45,417 nucleotides of DNA from Acanthamoeba sp. SK_2022b (lineage: Eukaryota; Discosea; Longamoebia; Acanthamoebidae), in NCBI GenBank assembly GCA_027943245.1, contig JANDJZ010000326.1:1-45417 (forward strand), in the 5' to 3' direction. The notes beneath the pieces were generated by a model. The model was not told the DNA's origin and made no database searches. It was given only the letters and a program-made list of their open reading frames with translations. The translations under genes were made by a program, and so were the position numbers. Below are positions 16,077-33,246 of the stretch, in pieces (position 1 is the first letter of the stretch; the number at the start of each line of letters is the position of its first letter).

Positions 16077-18981
16077 TTATTGGCCACCGCGCAACGCCTT
16101 CCAAACAATGTTGAATAGACCAACACGAGGAAACAAGCGTTTCAGATCGGCTTTTTCGTAGGGCGCGAAGCCTAGAATCGTTCTGATGTGGTTGAGAAAC
16201 CTACACGCATAAAAAGTTGGTGCAGCAGCGGAGAAATTCTGTAGAAAGGTGTCAGATAAAGTGTCCGCAAAGAACCATGCAGAAAGTAAGCGAACCTGTG
16301 TAGCGCCCCCCGACCAAGGCATCAAGTTGTACAGTGCTGCCCAGGTGGTTTTTGCCACTGTTTCGGTCAGTTTGCTTTGGTCATAGGGCTGGAGAAGGTC
16401 AATGATCCCAAAAAAGTAGCGCTCTGAATGCGGCAGGCCATCAAGGCCTCCAAACAATGACGTCTGTTGGTCTTTGACACTATAATAAATAGATAATTAG
16501 ATATACAAAACTCAATGCAACGAGATAAAAGATGAACCTTTCTCCATTCACAGGGTAGGTTTCTATTCCAACCAGCAAGCTGTAGTCAGTTCGTCCTATT
16601 CCATGTAAGAACTAACGAAATGAACTTGTGAGTTTAATTATCTCATAAATTGAACACAATAACATGCGTCAGCCTACCTGGACATCCTTTTCGATCTGTT
16701 CAACAAGCCGTTGTTTTGTTGCCACGTGGAGGAAAATGGGCCTATGATGCAAATGGAACCTCAATCAGCTCACACCTAATCTCAAACACGGCAATTAGAA
16801 AAGAGCGTATACTTACTGATTGAAGTTGAGATCTTTTTTGATGCACTCCTGTGGCATGGAGGAACGATCCTCAGTGGACCCCTGTATTCACATCAGTAAA
16901 GAAAGAGAAAGAAAAAAAATATCAAAGTACAGACAGTACCTTGAGGTCAAATATCCAATCAACGCTGGAAGTGGGCCAGACACTTTCCATGATCATGAAT
17001 GAGGCTGAACCAACGTTGCCGGTGCTGATGATGCGTGTGAGAAGAGTTGCTGCCCCATTTCTATGGCAATACTAAGAAAAGAAATAACAGATATACACAT
17101 TGTTAACAAAGGTTTATAATAAGTTAATAAAATGCATTCTACGTACTTCCATGTACTCCTCACACATCACCTCCCAGTAGGACTCTTCAAGGGTCTTGAC
17201 AATGAAACGACCATCATGGCTAAAATAGAAAAAAGGTCAATAAAATTAAAAAAGAAAAAGAAAAAAGATTTAAATGAGATTAAATTCACCTGTGGTACAT
17301 CGTACTGCCCGATCCACCTGCACTACCGACCTGTTTTGTTGGTAGGTTGACTTCTCCTGCAAGAAGGTTTCCGAACATGCCGTGTAGGCCTTCAAAAATG
17401 TCATGTTAGTGAGAATAATAATTGTACCACTTTGTTTCATCTTCTTACCCAATGAATACTGCATGTCCGTCGGTGAAATTTTCCAGATGCCACGAAGCAG
17501 AGCAAAGTACTGGTCCTATATAAATAAATTAAGACATACAATCAACGTTCATAAATGAAATGAAATTCACATACCTCAATTGCCCGAGTGGCAAAAGTAA
17601 TCCATTCTGGGAGTTCTTGAAGAGAGATCTTGTCTCCTGGCCTTGTTGGCTTAGCGTTGCTCTCCGGCCATTTGAGCTATCAACAACAAATAAGTACAAT
17701 ATAAAATTGATAGCGAAAGCAGGAGACATACATCTCGTGCAAGCGCCAGAAATGCGTTTTCATCATACTCTTCAGCCGTAACTGCAAAAAGGATCTTTGT
17801 GAACGCTAGTAAAGCAAAAAAGAATCAGACGTACCTTTTCGCTGTATCAATGGGACCTTATCCAACGGGATCGAGTTTGCCTGGGATAATAAGATAAAGC
17901 ATGATAAGAGAAATGGTACTATACTTTTGTGACACTGCTTACCTGTCCCAGCAATCTTATCTCGGCCCTGATTCGTGCTCCAGCGACAAACGTTTCGTTT
18001 TCCTTTCTCAAGGTTTGGAATATCACTAAAACACAATTTATGAGTTTAATCATCATAATGAAAAGAAGTAAGCACATACGTTTAGCGCCCTCATCGGATG
18101 GGTCTGCGAGCACACGAACGACAGTTTCTGGGCTATTGCTGGCCGAGAGTAGACGACGGAAAAGCCTGCAAGAGGGAAAATAGTGCCTTAAGAACGAGAA
18201 GATAACTAACGAAGGGTGAGACTGAACCGTGGGCAGGCCGACAGCGGTGATGGGTCAATGCCTTCCGGCACTAAAGGCAAAAAAGAATTAACTTATTAGG
18301 TTCTCACACTAGCAAAGAGAATGGGAGCAGAAATAGGAATTCGAAGGATGAAGAAGTACCTGTGGTCTCATCATCTTCAATACGCGTGTACCGAAAGGTC
18401 ACTACAGAAGGATAGCAAGAATTAACCCTAAACCAGTTGACGGAAAAGAAGCAAAAAGGGAGGAATTGTACCATCGTTGATGTTGAATTCTGTGTCGGCT
18501 TCATATTCGATCCCATTCGCGACATACTCTGCATTGGCATCTGCTTCAGGGACTTCCTCTACGACCAGTTTTCCCTCAGATACACGGAAGGAATATGTTG
18601 CTGTGTCTTTTATAGTCCTCGTCTTACCGTCAACATCCTTGCGGAAAGGGAGAAAGATTATTGTTACTGTTTGAGCAAAGATGTATAAAATTAAAAAGAG
18701 CGTACATCTGCAAACAACTCGAGCGTGAAGTACAGGCATTTTATGATGTGCACTAACACGGTGGCTCTCTTGCTGGCAGAGGACGTCTTCTCGCTGGTCG
18801 ACTCCTCCTCGCTGGTCTCCTCCTCCGATTCCTCTTCAGATTCCTCCTCCGACTCTACCTCAGACTTCGACTCAGCGTCAGACCTCTTCTTCTTCCTCTT
18901 CTTGGGGTCATGCCATTCAACCACAACGTTGTCTTCGTCGTCGTCGTCGTCGCCGTCATATTTCCTCTTCCTCCTGTCCAT
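16077..18981 (-). CDS. Phosphatidylinositol phosphate kinase, about 14 exons
   Basis: Short exons separated by 40-100 bp introns. The first exon (18981-18705) has basic KRKK and a Glu/Ser-rich tract. The kinase core lies in the second half: a Gly/Ser loop (GSAGGSGS), DGRFIVKTLEE with the ATP-binding Lys (about 17200), LLTRIIS, FDLK joined to GST across an intron near 16940, DYSLLVGIE (about 16590) and FFGIIDLLQPYD with the Mg-binding Asp (about 16420). This order is that of PIP kinases, which make PI(4,5)P2 or related lipids at the membrane. I cannot assign type I, II or III. About 300 N-terminal residues are unrecognised. Confidence 0.8.
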
Positions 18982-19143
18982 AACCGCGCACGACTAAAAG
19001 ATGGCTATGGTAACTTAGTACTTCTTTGCGGTCATTTGGGTTGTAGCATATTTAAGATGCCGCCCTTCTATTAATGCATCGCTCTAGGTTAACCGTTCCC
19101 AAACACAGGGACCCACGGGAGAATTTGCACGCGCCATGTCGTG

Positions 19144-19418
19144 TTAAGCGATGCCCAAGAGATAGCCCTCTTCGTCCTCACTGAGGTTGGCCAGAAACCT
19201 CTGGTCGTGTATGCACTTGCTGACGCGGTCCTCCATCGCGAGCGGCACTTCTTCCATCTCTCCTTCTATTGCGTCTCGTGCGTAGCGCCTTGATTCTAAA
19301 TGACCCCAGGGCGAAATGACGGACGTCTTCCGCAGCTGCGGAACACTGCCGGATGCTCGTCGTCAGTTTCAGTATCAAGGCAGCCACAGAAGAAGCTTAC
19401 AAGTTGCGTTGGGTTCAT
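19144..19418 (-). CDS. Small conserved-looking protein, 69 residues, two exons
   Basis: ATG 19418 gives MNPTQL, then GTAAGC opens an intron that ends TTCCGCAG; the second exon reads LRKTSVISPWGHLESRR and ends DEEGYLLGIA. Other joins give stops. Family not recognised; it is basic at the front and acidic at the end. It is tandem with the PIP kinase gene downstream on the same strand. Confidence 0.4.
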
Positions 19419-19451
19419 TTGTCAAGTACAACATGAATAATTATTTAGGGG

Positions 19452-20627
19452 TTAGGGTTCGGTACGGGGCCTCTTGGATGGTCTCTTGAAGATCCGTTTC
19501 TCTTCTGTTACAGGAAATTTAGCGCATTTGTCGTCTTCGTCGTCGTCATTATCTTCCTTTTCTCTTTTGATCACCTTACGTTCGGTCGTGTTGTCCATAT
19601 CAAACATGGTGTATGCCGATTCGGCCTCTTTGATTCTACGCCGCAGTTCGCACAGCATGACGCCGTCGCCATGGCGCACGTGTTGGCCCATCTTGTCTTT
19701 CTCCCCGCAGGCAGGACATCTGTAGCCATTAAGTCGCACACTGCGCCTCTCTTCAAACTCGTCGATGATCCACTGCGCGTCGTATGGCGTGAACACCTTG
19801 CCGCCCTTGAGAGGCGGGTCCCACGGAAGCCTTCCTGGAGGGGCTCCGAACCCAGGCGCCCAGCGTTCTCCGTTTCGTGTGACCACCGTGAGTCTGACAC
19901 CGGTCTCCTGCCACCATCGGGCGACCCACAGCATCTCTCGGAAGGCGACGCGTTCGCATTCGTAGATGCGTTCATTCTTGGACGACGCCTCCTCCGTGTA
20001 GACCATGTAGATCGTTTCAAACAGTTCCGGCACGATCCCTTCGTCGCAGACGATCTTCTTCAAGGTGGGTCGACACCTGCGCAGGAATTCACACACCCTG
20101 TCAAATGAGTCTCGGGGGAAGCGTGTGATGTGCACCGTTTCGATCTTTGCAGCCGTCTTACCGAGCATGTCCGCGTGATGATCCAGAGCAAGGCGCGTCA
20201 TAACGATGCTGTTGAATTGTGATGCCACGCGGATGTACCGTTCGAGATTCCTATCCTCGCTCGCCATCAGCTCTCCTCGGCGGTGCATGCCTTCCACGAT
20301 CTTGGGCCATGCCAACTCAAGAAACTGATCACTTACCCTCAGATCCATGATGGACCCGTCCTCGACCGACTTGCTCAGAAAGCTCGTCAGTCTGGCAATA
20401 CACGTCTCATCTACGACGTCCGCGCGGAGACCATGTTGGAGTATGTTTTGCTCACTAACGCACCACCCTATGGTATACCATGCATGTTCGGCCGTCTCTC
20501 GTGTCGGCATATCCTCGATCATTGCCCTGGCGACGGCTGATGTCGGCTGGGGCTTGCCCGCCCTGAGCCCGGTCGGTGGAGGCACCCCACCAAGGCCGAT
20601 ACGGGTATGCACTACTGCTGACGTCAT
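19452..20627 (-). CDS. Hypothetical nuclear-type protein with CxxC..C finger
   Basis: 391 residues, intronless, family not recognised. The middle is a helical domain with many Arg/Trp (MLWVARWWQETG). Near residue 305 the block YRCPACGEKDKMGQHVRHG, ending MLCEL, offers a C-x2-C plus H and C ligand set. The tail is acidic, then basic (KRPSKRPRTEP), a likely nuclear signal. The start ATG 20627 is the outermost; ATG 20519 is an alternative. The gene ends beside a TTAGGGGTTAGGG motif. Confidence 0.6.
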   Translation of the reverse strand: MTSAVVHTRIGLGGVPPPTGLRAGKPQPTSAVARAMIEDMPTRETAEHAWYTIGWCVSEQNILQHGLRADVVDETCIARLTSFLSKSVEDGSIMDLRVSDQFLELAWPKIVEGMHRRGELMASEDRNLERYIRVASQFNSIVMTRLALDHHADMLGKTAAKIETVHITRFPRDSFDRVCEFLRRCRPTLKKIVCDEGIVPELFETIYMVYTEEASSKNERIYECERVAFREMLWVARWWQETGVRLTVVTRNGERWAPGFGAPPGRLPWDPPLKGGKVFTPYDAQWIIDEFEERRSVRLNGYRCPACGEKDKMGQHVRHGDGVMLCELRRRIKEAESAYTMFDMDNTTERKVIKREKEDNDDDEDDKCAKFPVTEEKRIFKRPSKRPRTEP

Positions 20628-21073
20628 CTCTTGCTGCTGCTACGGCTGGAAGGAATGCGTTGGTATGTCGCGCGACTTTTGAAATTTTACCTAATTTGGA
20701 TATACTCATTCAAGAGCAAGCCCAAGCAGAAGTGCACTTTGCAAGGCTGCAATACTTCAGTGGCAGTGTGCAAGATGCCGGGATACAAGTCGACGGATCC
20801 TGGCGATGGGTACCATGGCGACCGCTTCCGCCATAGGATCAGCCAATAAGCGAGCTGAAAAATGCCCTTTCCATATTGGTGTATAGCTTGCAACCTAAAT
20901 TCTAAGCAATAAGGGAAAAAATTCGGAAAAAAGTTCTGGCGAAACGAAGGCTTTGCCACGTCCTTTTTTCGCTGCACACCCATAAGTACTTTGCCCCGTT
21001 CTCTTGTCCACATAACGACTTGTCCACGCAGCCCTTTAAATATCCACTAGATCTACTGCAACAACCCACAAGC
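20628..21073. other. Divergent intergenic region
   Basis: This separates two divergent genes. I see no gene and no clear RNA. The half nearer the plus gene is A/T-richer and holds the in-frame upstream ATG at 21020. Confidence 0.4.
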
Positions 21074-22435
21074 ATGGCCAACCTCCTTTGGCGAAAGCGC
21101 GAAAGAGAGGACGACGGCCTCAAAATGGAGGAGCCCGACCTAAAGCGAAGGACCACCACCCCTCCTCTCGCGGCCGATCGCCTGCTGCCGCATAACTCGT
21201 GGCGCGCACACACAAGCGACCGGGCTGCGGCCACGCCCCCCTCCTCGTGGCCCTTCCCCAACATACCCCCTTCTTCACCCACGGAGGGCCTCGACCTCGA
21301 GTACAAGTGGTGGGCCATCGAGATCACCACCCACGGCCTGGCCTCTCCACCTTACCCCTACCCTCTCGACTTCGACGCCGTCACTCTCCAGTACACCCAA
21401 GGCAGCGACAGTGGAGAGGCGGTGATGCCAGCGCCGATCTCGTCGGCCCCGCCGGAGCTGCCCCTGCCGTTCTCCCTGCACAGCGAAGAGGCCACCTACT
21501 ACTCCAACCTGCAGACCGTAGTTGCGGAGGAGGTGCCCACCGACGACTCGAATTGGGACGACCACTACGTGGGTCACGTTGCATACGGAGACGCCGGTCC
21601 AGATTACCGCGGTGACGACGACGTGGATGACGACTCGGCTGAAAGTCACGGAGATCGGATGCCAGACGCCGTCGCCCTGTGTGCGGGCTACGACCTCACG
21701 TCTCCCGCGTCCTCGATGCCCTCCACGCCCTCGGTGTGGCTGGCCCCCTACGCGGGGGCCGGCAGGATGGTCACGTTGGCCACGTCGGCCCCGCCCTCGC
21801 CCATGCCCCAGCCCGCGTTTTCGCCGATGCCCCCGCCCGTGTCCACGCCGGTGCGTAGGTGCTGCCAGCCCAGGTTCTACCTCTACACGGCCATGCCCGA
21901 GAAGAATAAAAACATCTGGGTCGTCTTCTTCTGCACCCACGAACATGACCACCACTCGGCCAGGCTCACCCTGACCGGCGTCGAGCTCGACAAGGACGCG
22001 GAGCCCGAGGTCACGCTCGAGGCCGACCCCGAGCTCTCGTGGTCCACCAACGGCGTGGTGGAGGACGCTGAGACGAGCGGCCACGTGGCCATGTTCCAGC
22101 ACAAGTGGTGCTTCAAGTGCCCCAACTCGACCTACAACGGTCGCACGTTCGCGGCCCAGCTGGTAGACGGGGCGGCGACGACCCTGCTCGGCGGGCTGTC
22201 GATCATCAGCACCACGACCCAGCGGCACACGAGGCGGCCGGAGGTGTTGGCGGCCTGCTCGAACGACTTCCAGCGCAAGCTGCTCCACAACTGCGATGCC
22301 CACCCACCCTCAAGGAGGCACTTCAAGAACGGGAAGGGCCAGGGCCAGAAGCCGCGCAAGCCACACGACTCCCGCTTCCTCTCCGACGAGTACGCCAAGT
22401 CGGTCGCAGTGATCTTTACCAACCCCCACGCTTAG
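21074..22435 (+). CDS. Hypothetical protein with nuclear signal, intronless
   Basis: 453 residues from ATG 21074 (471 if ATG 21020 is used). It begins with a basic KRERE..DLKRR nuclear-type signal, then 200 residues of Pro/Ser/Asp-rich low-complexity sequence, then a Cys/His-bearing C-terminal region (CCQPRFYLYTAMPEK, FCTHEHDHHS, HKWCFKCPNSTYNG) of about 190 residues. The layout resembles a DNA- or chromatin-binding protein with an activation-type linker. I do not recognise the family. Confidence 0.6.
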   Translation: MANLLWRKREREDDGLKMEEPDLKRRTTTPPLAADRLLPHNSWRAHTSDRAAATPPSSWPFPNIPPSSPTEGLDLEYKWWAIEITTHGLASPPYPYPLDFDAVTLQYTQGSDSGEAVMPAPISSAPPELPLPFSLHSEEATYYSNLQTVVAEEVPTDDSNWDDHYVGHVAYGDAGPDYRGDDDVDDDSAESHGDRMPDAVALCAGYDLTSPASSMPSTPSVWLAPYAGAGRMVTLATSAPPSPMPQPAFSPMPPPVSTPVRRCCQPRFYLYTAMPEKNKNIWVVFFCTHEHDHHSARLTLTGVELDKDAEPEVTLEADPELSWSTNGVVEDAETSGHVAMFQHKWCFKCPNSTYNGRTFAAQLVDGAATTLLGGLSIISTTTQRHTRRPEVLAACSNDFQRKLLHNCDAHPPSRRHFKNGKGQGQKPRKPHDSRFLSDEYAKSVAVIFTNPHA

Positions 22436-22681
22436 CTTGGGTCACCCTCGTACGAGCGTAGACGCGCTCGTGTGCGGCGAGCACAACAGTGTGCGGATGG
22501 CACACCTTCTGTCACACTCTCCCATCTCTATCGACTGTGTAGTATACCTTCTCTAGTCACGTTTAACAACACGAACCTGTAAAGAACGCACGAGAGAGTT
22601 GGCAGTGTTTCGCTTGGGGCACGGGTAGCAGCTTGTCGACGCAATACTTCAAAGATCGTCATCTTCATTCGCTCTTCAACG

Positions 22682-23069
22682 ATGCAGCGAGTTAGGGCGC
22701 AGGGTGTGCTGCACAATGTGGAGGCGTTGCGGCTGTACCGCACAGTACTGCGAACACTAAGGAAATTTGATGATCGTGCCACTCGTACCTACTACTACAA
22801 CTACGCCCGCACTGTACGTGATCTCGCCTCATCGTTGCAATCACCCAGCACAATAACATCAATGCGCTGATTGATTTTTGCCATTCCCAGCATTTCCAGC
22901 AACACCGGGAAGAGGACGATGAAGAGCGAGCGCTGGAGATCATCGAGCGTGGCAAGAACGACGTAAGGTGGATCAAGGCCAAGGTACACACCTCCCGCAT
23001 CACGCATCCAGCGGCTCCTCTCTCATGCTGCCTTAGTATGGTCTAGACGAGCAGGACGAGGACTTCTAG
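22682..23069 (+). CDS. LYR-motif protein, 85 residues, three exons
   Basis: Exons 22682-22813, 22891-22983 and 23037-23069 join in frame at GTACGT..CCCAG and GTACAC..CTTAG. The sequence EALRLYRTVLRTL carries the LYR motif, with YYYNYAR after it and an acidic end (LDEQDEDF). LYRM proteins are small mitochondrial factors that dock acyl carrier protein and help assemble respiratory complexes or Fe-S enzymes. A length near 85 residues is usual. Confidence 0.75.
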
Positions 23070-23183
23070 CATGCCGGAGAGCGTAGCGCAGCATCTTCGA
23101 CGTTTGTACATATTTATAAGAGCAGAGAAGTTAAAGCAGTTGCAGGCTCAATACATCGTCATCACGTTGTCCTCACCACTCCC

Positions 23184-28065
<4,882 letters not shown>

Positions 28066-28682
28066 GCTTTTGTGTCTAGCTGTTGGCTCGACGCTTCTGT
28101 GTTTTGCCCTAAGCTGCGATGGGAGTGCGCGTAGAAGGCCGTCTACTCGTATGTTGTGTTGATGTTCGCGGAGAGGCGTGTGTATATGTGCCTAGGTACT
28201 GTGATCACGACTGCTGCAAGTGTGGTCAGTGAGGCGTGTTGCAGGTGGGCCGCCTGGAGGTGAGGTTACGAGAGGTGGCTGGGGTGACTTCAGGAGAAGA
28301 AGAAATCGAAGGAGCGTGCGAGGCCTTGCCCCTCGGGACGAGCGTGGGAGATACGAGTGTAAGGGCAGAAGCACTACAAGGACTTTTACTCGTGTTTTCG
28401 GTGGACTCCCTTCTTGACGGAAGATTTACCCCGAACGTAGGAGGGGGGGAGGGTCCTACTCAACCGCCTGCGGGGCTGCGAGGAAGGTCCGCCCGCACGG
28501 AGCTCTTGAAAGCGTTCGATTTTCTTCACGCAGCGCTGGGACTTCACGCATCGTCGTCGCTGCTCAATTTAATCTTTGTAGCGCAACCCGGACGTTGTCG
28601 ATATTTTTCTCATTTTTGGAGAGCAAAGATAAATAGGAAAAGAAATAAGAAAGGCATGGCTCTTCATCGGTTGTGGCAAAGG
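28066..28682. other. Upstream region of the proton pump
   Basis: No supportable gene. Frames across 28236-28805 are overlaps with the SDR gene or have no domain. It probably holds the pump promoter and the SDR 3' end. Confidence 0.4.
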
Positions 28683-29660
28683 CTACACATTTCTGGTTTT
28701 GATCATCTCCTTGAGCTCTGCCGAAGAGAGCTCTTTGCCAGGTTGGGCGCTTGTCGAGACGGACAGTTCCCTCCATTTGTCGAGTTCCGTGCCGATGTGC
28801 TCTAGCTTGCTCTGCACCAGGCCGACAGCGTCAGGTCCCAGCGGCAGCTTGAGCGGCGGCTCGGCCGCAAGGCTCACCTTGATGAGGGCCTCAGCCGCGC
28901 GGTTGGGGTCCCCAAACGGGATGAGAGTGGCCATGGTTGAAGTGAAGGCGCGCATGTCCGACGCAGGCGATCCCTCGTAGGCTGGGTGAGGCTCGGTGGT
29001 CACCATTGAGCGGCCGGACCAATCCGTCTTGAATGCGCCCGGCTGCACGATGGTGACCTTGATGTTCCACTTGGGGTTTAACTCGCTGGCGATCGACTCT
29101 GAGAAGCCCTCTACGGCGAACTTACTGGCGTGGTAGATACTGAGGCAGGGCACGGTGGCAAAGCCTCCGACGGACGAGATCTGGAGGAGGCGACCGCCTA
29201 CAGGCTCTTTGTTGACCTCTCTGAATACCCGCAGCGCCTCTCTGCTGACCCTGATCACGCCCCAGAGATTGACGTTGAGCTGGGCCTGAATCTGCTCGTC
29301 AGTCAAGGACTCGAACTCCCCGTTGAGGCCATAGCCAGCGTTGTTCACTACAACGTCGACGCGGCCGAAGTGGGCAACTGCCTGATTAAACGCAGCGTCG
29401 ACCTGAGCCTGGTCAGTCACGTCGAGCTTGACGTTGAGCAGCTGCCCTTGCGCCGACAACTGGGTCAGCTCGTCGAGTGAAGTAACGTTGCGCGCTGTCG
29501 CTACGAGGCGCTCTCCTGACCTCAGCACAGCCTCGGCAAGGCTGCGGCCCAGGCCAGTGGAGCACCCGGTAACTGTGGAGAGACCAGGTCAGCAGTTGAG
29601 TTGTGTCGTGGACAGCATTTTGAAGGATAACGAACTCAACCAAACTCGAGAGGTGGCCAT
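28683..29660 (-). CDS. Short-chain dehydrogenase/reductase, 304 residues
   Basis: Exon 29660-29636 (MATSRVWL) joins exon 29572-28683 by a 63-bp intron (GTTCGT..CACAG), which completes ITGCSTGLGRSLAEA, the Rossmann TGxxxGxG. Then come NNAGYG, a catalytic Ser in QISSVGG, and YHASK with Tyr and Lys of the triad. The C-terminal part (PGAFKTDWSGRS) is the substrate side. It is a classical SDR that oxidises or reduces with NAD(P)H; the substrate is unknown. Only this donor keeps the motif in frame. Confidence 0.88.
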
Positions 29661-29984
29661 TGTGGTAGCTAACGTGAGGTGAGCCGTTGGATGGGTTATG
29701 TTGTTTCGATCGGAGCGCAGCCCTTTATGGTAGGTAATGGAGCGGACGCTGGAATTCGATTGGGCAAAGAAAAGAGAGCAGCTCTTTTTCCTGTGTCCGG
29801 ATTGGTCAGCAGCTAATTTTTAAACATCTCCTTCCTCTAGTGCTTGATACTGGGGAGGCCCTCCCCTGATAACATGATCTTGCGACCAGCGCACGGCGAT
29901 TGGTTGATGGCAGTAATCCACGTATTAGCCAATAACAAAAAGGTTGCCGATATCGGTTTTTTGGTCCGAGCAAGACGAAGACGG

Positions 29985-31098
29985 ATGGGCAAGCGGCTGG
30001 CCCTCGACGGCCCTTTTGTGGCTGCCTTCCTCAGCTTGGTTCTACTATTTAGTTGTGCCCCGGCTGCCGCCTACGGGGGACTTCGAGCTTCTAATGTGAC
30101 CCTCGAATTCGGTCAATCTATCAATTCCGCCGTGCAGGCCCGCATTGCGACCCTTCTTCGCCCCTTCCTTGCCTCCACTGGTACTCTATTTCTTGTTGCA
30201 CAAATCACTTCATTTTTATTAATCGATTAAAAACAATAATATTGCAATAATATTGTTTTTAATCGATTAATACAACCGTCAAACTGTTATGTTGTTCATT
30301 TGTTTTTTTCTTTGTAGCGGGTACACCTACGGTGCGTGGGCTTGCCCTATCGCTCGGGGACACGGCCACGACTCGCACGCTGATCCCAGCGGCCGAGCTC
30401 GCGGCGCTCGGGTCGGAGGGCTTCATCGTGCGGGCCCGACTCAACAACGCCACGGGCGTGCTCGTGGTGGCCGCCGACGGCAACGCCATGCAATATCCCA
30501 CCATCAACATCACCGCCGTAACCCACTCCCCTCTTTCCCAGTAACCCGCCCGCGCGGCTCACGTGTAGGCGTGTGGGCGGCGCGCAGAACATCGGAGCCC
30601 ACTTTGCCGCGTACGAGGTGTTGCAGCGTCTCGGGTTCTGTTTCCTCCACCCGCTGCAGCCGCTCGTGCCCGACCAGCTCGACCTCTCCGCCCTCGTGGG
30701 CGGCCTTGACATCGCCACGGCGCCCCACTTTGCCGTCCGCGGCGTGCACCACCACACCGAGCACCCGCTCGAGCTGATGGAGTTCCTCAACGGCTTCGAC
30801 ATCGCCTACCCGCCTCCCTCCGACGCTGACGCACGTCATGCTGACGTCACGCCGACGTCACGAAACAAGCAGCAGGCGCCGCTCAAGGGGGAGCCCTGGG
30901 AGTCGATGCTGGGCGAGTGGGAGCGGGCGCTGGAGTGGACGGTGGCCAATCGGCAGAACCGGTGGGAGTGGGTCCTCCTCTGGGCCCAGGAATGGAACGA
31001 TTTTGCGTGGAGCGAGCTCCGCCGCACGCGCCTCGCACGCATTGTCGACACCGCACACGCCTGGGGCGTAGTCGCCGGTGCCGGTATGCAACACACAC

Positions 31099-31168
<70 letters not shown>

Positions 31169-33152
31169 ATGAACGCATATGCGTGCAATAACACAACACG
31201 ACGCAGATTGTGGCATTGCGATCACGCAGCAGCATGGGTGGCCGCTGATCGAGAACGTGACGAACGAGGCCGACGAGCAGCGCCAGATCGCGCGACACCT
31301 CGACTGGCTCCTGCGGCCGGCCAGCGACGGCGGTTGCGGCTACGATTTCCTGTCGACCGAGAGCGGCTTCTCCGAGTTCTCCCACCCAGACTGCGACCAG
31401 ATGCTGCGCTGGATGAACATGACCACCGTCTACGCCGCCAAGCTCGGCAAGGTCGCGCCACATCACCACGCGCATGTCTGATCACGCAGGTGTGTCAGCC
31501 AATGACTCAATCCAAGTGTATGGCGCGAGTAGGAGGCGTACATCAAGTGTCACTGCTCGACGGGACAGGTGTGCAAGGACTACAAGGACCCGTTGACCGG
31601 CCACCCCATCAACTTCAACCTGCTGCCCCACTACGCCTCCCCCGACCTGGGTATCTACCCGCACACCGTCCAGTTCTACAACTGGTTCGCCTTCCCCTCT
31701 CCGCTACTCGTCGGAATAACATTATTTTAATATTATTTAATTATTTTTCAAATATTAGTAAATATTTAATTATTACTTGGTGAGCAGGACCGAGCCGGCG
31801 CCAACGTACGGAAATCAGAACTTCTCGTACATGCTCGACTTCCTCAAGTTCGAGGCGGATCGACGCAAGACGATCTACCACGGCGAGACCGCCTACTGGG
31901 TCGTACGTTTCCCTCTCCCTCAAAACTCCCCAGCCCGTTTTGGGCTCTCACCTGCGCTCGCGCACACGCACCCACGCCGGCCGGACAACGCAGAACTACG
32001 ACATCGACCTGCCGCTGTACCTGCCGATCTACGCCAACGGTCGCCTGTCCGACCTGCGCGCCATCGCCGCCACCAAGGCTCTCGGCCAGATGAACTTCAA
32101 CAGCGGCTGGGAGTGGTGCGTCGTTGCCATCGCGCTCCGCCTGCCCTGTTGATCTAACACACGCACACGCACACGCACACGCACACACGCTACACAACGC
32201 AGGGGATATTGGCTGAACGATGTAGTGACGGCGCGTGCGTCGTGGGACCCGCGCATGAGCGAGCCGTCGCACACGCGCGCGATGGCGGGCATCCTGGGCG
32301 AGGAGGTCTTTGGAGCGGCGGCCTTTAGCCCGATCCGTGAGCGGCTCGTGCAGTTCGTGCTCGACACCATCGAGCTCGAGCAGGACCTCCTCATCTACGG
32401 CAAGGTCGACGGCAAGCTGCCCTCCACCGTACGCGAAAGCCCACACGACGTGCTTCCCGACGCTGTTGCTGACGTGTCGCTTGTTATGTGTCGACACGTA
32501 GGTGGTGAAGAGGAACGGACAGGCCTACCTGGAGGGCTGGGATACGTGGTCCGAGCTGGGCGCCCTCGTCAGCCCTTCGGCCTCCACTCAGCCCAACAAG
32601 CTGGGCATCGTCGAACTCCGGTATCTCTTCTGTTTGTGTTTGTTGCCATTTCTCGCTCTGTGTAGAGCGCTCACGAGAGAGCTGTGGCGACGTGGTGGGG
32701 GGGGGACAACCAAGGGACCTGCTGGGCACGACCCCAGAGTACTGGACCGAGGTGGAGCCCCTGCTCGACGCCATGGAGTCCAACTTCACCACGCTCGCCG
32801 AGCGCTACACGGCCCTCCTCCCGCTCGTGCCCAAGCCCGCCCTGCCCTTCTACCGCGAGCTCTGCGACAGCGCCAACATCACCTCCCTCCGCGCCAAACT
32901 TGTACATCATCACAGCAGCCCCCCTCTCTTCTGTCTTTATGTCGTGGCTTCCTCTTGCTGTAGCCTCTCGCTTGTGTGCTGATTTCGCGACGGCTCGGCT
33001 TTGGCCAGGTCCATCGGCTGTACAACTTCGCGGCCAGCTACTACTCCCGGCCCAAACAGTACCGCCAGCTCCAGATGACCGAGGCCCGCGCTGCTCTCGC
33101 CGGCGCCACCCAACTCGTCGCCGCCCGCGAGGCCAACTACAGGTTCGCGCGT

Positions 33153-33246
<94 letters not shown>

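Noticed and set aside
21275..22303. 342-residue minus-strand open frame
   Set aside because: Antisense shadow of the GC-rich gene at 21074-22435; Val/Gly/Arg-rich with no motif.
31087..31225. Poly His-Thr and poly Cys-Val frames
   Set aside because: Translations of CA/GT microsatellites in introns.
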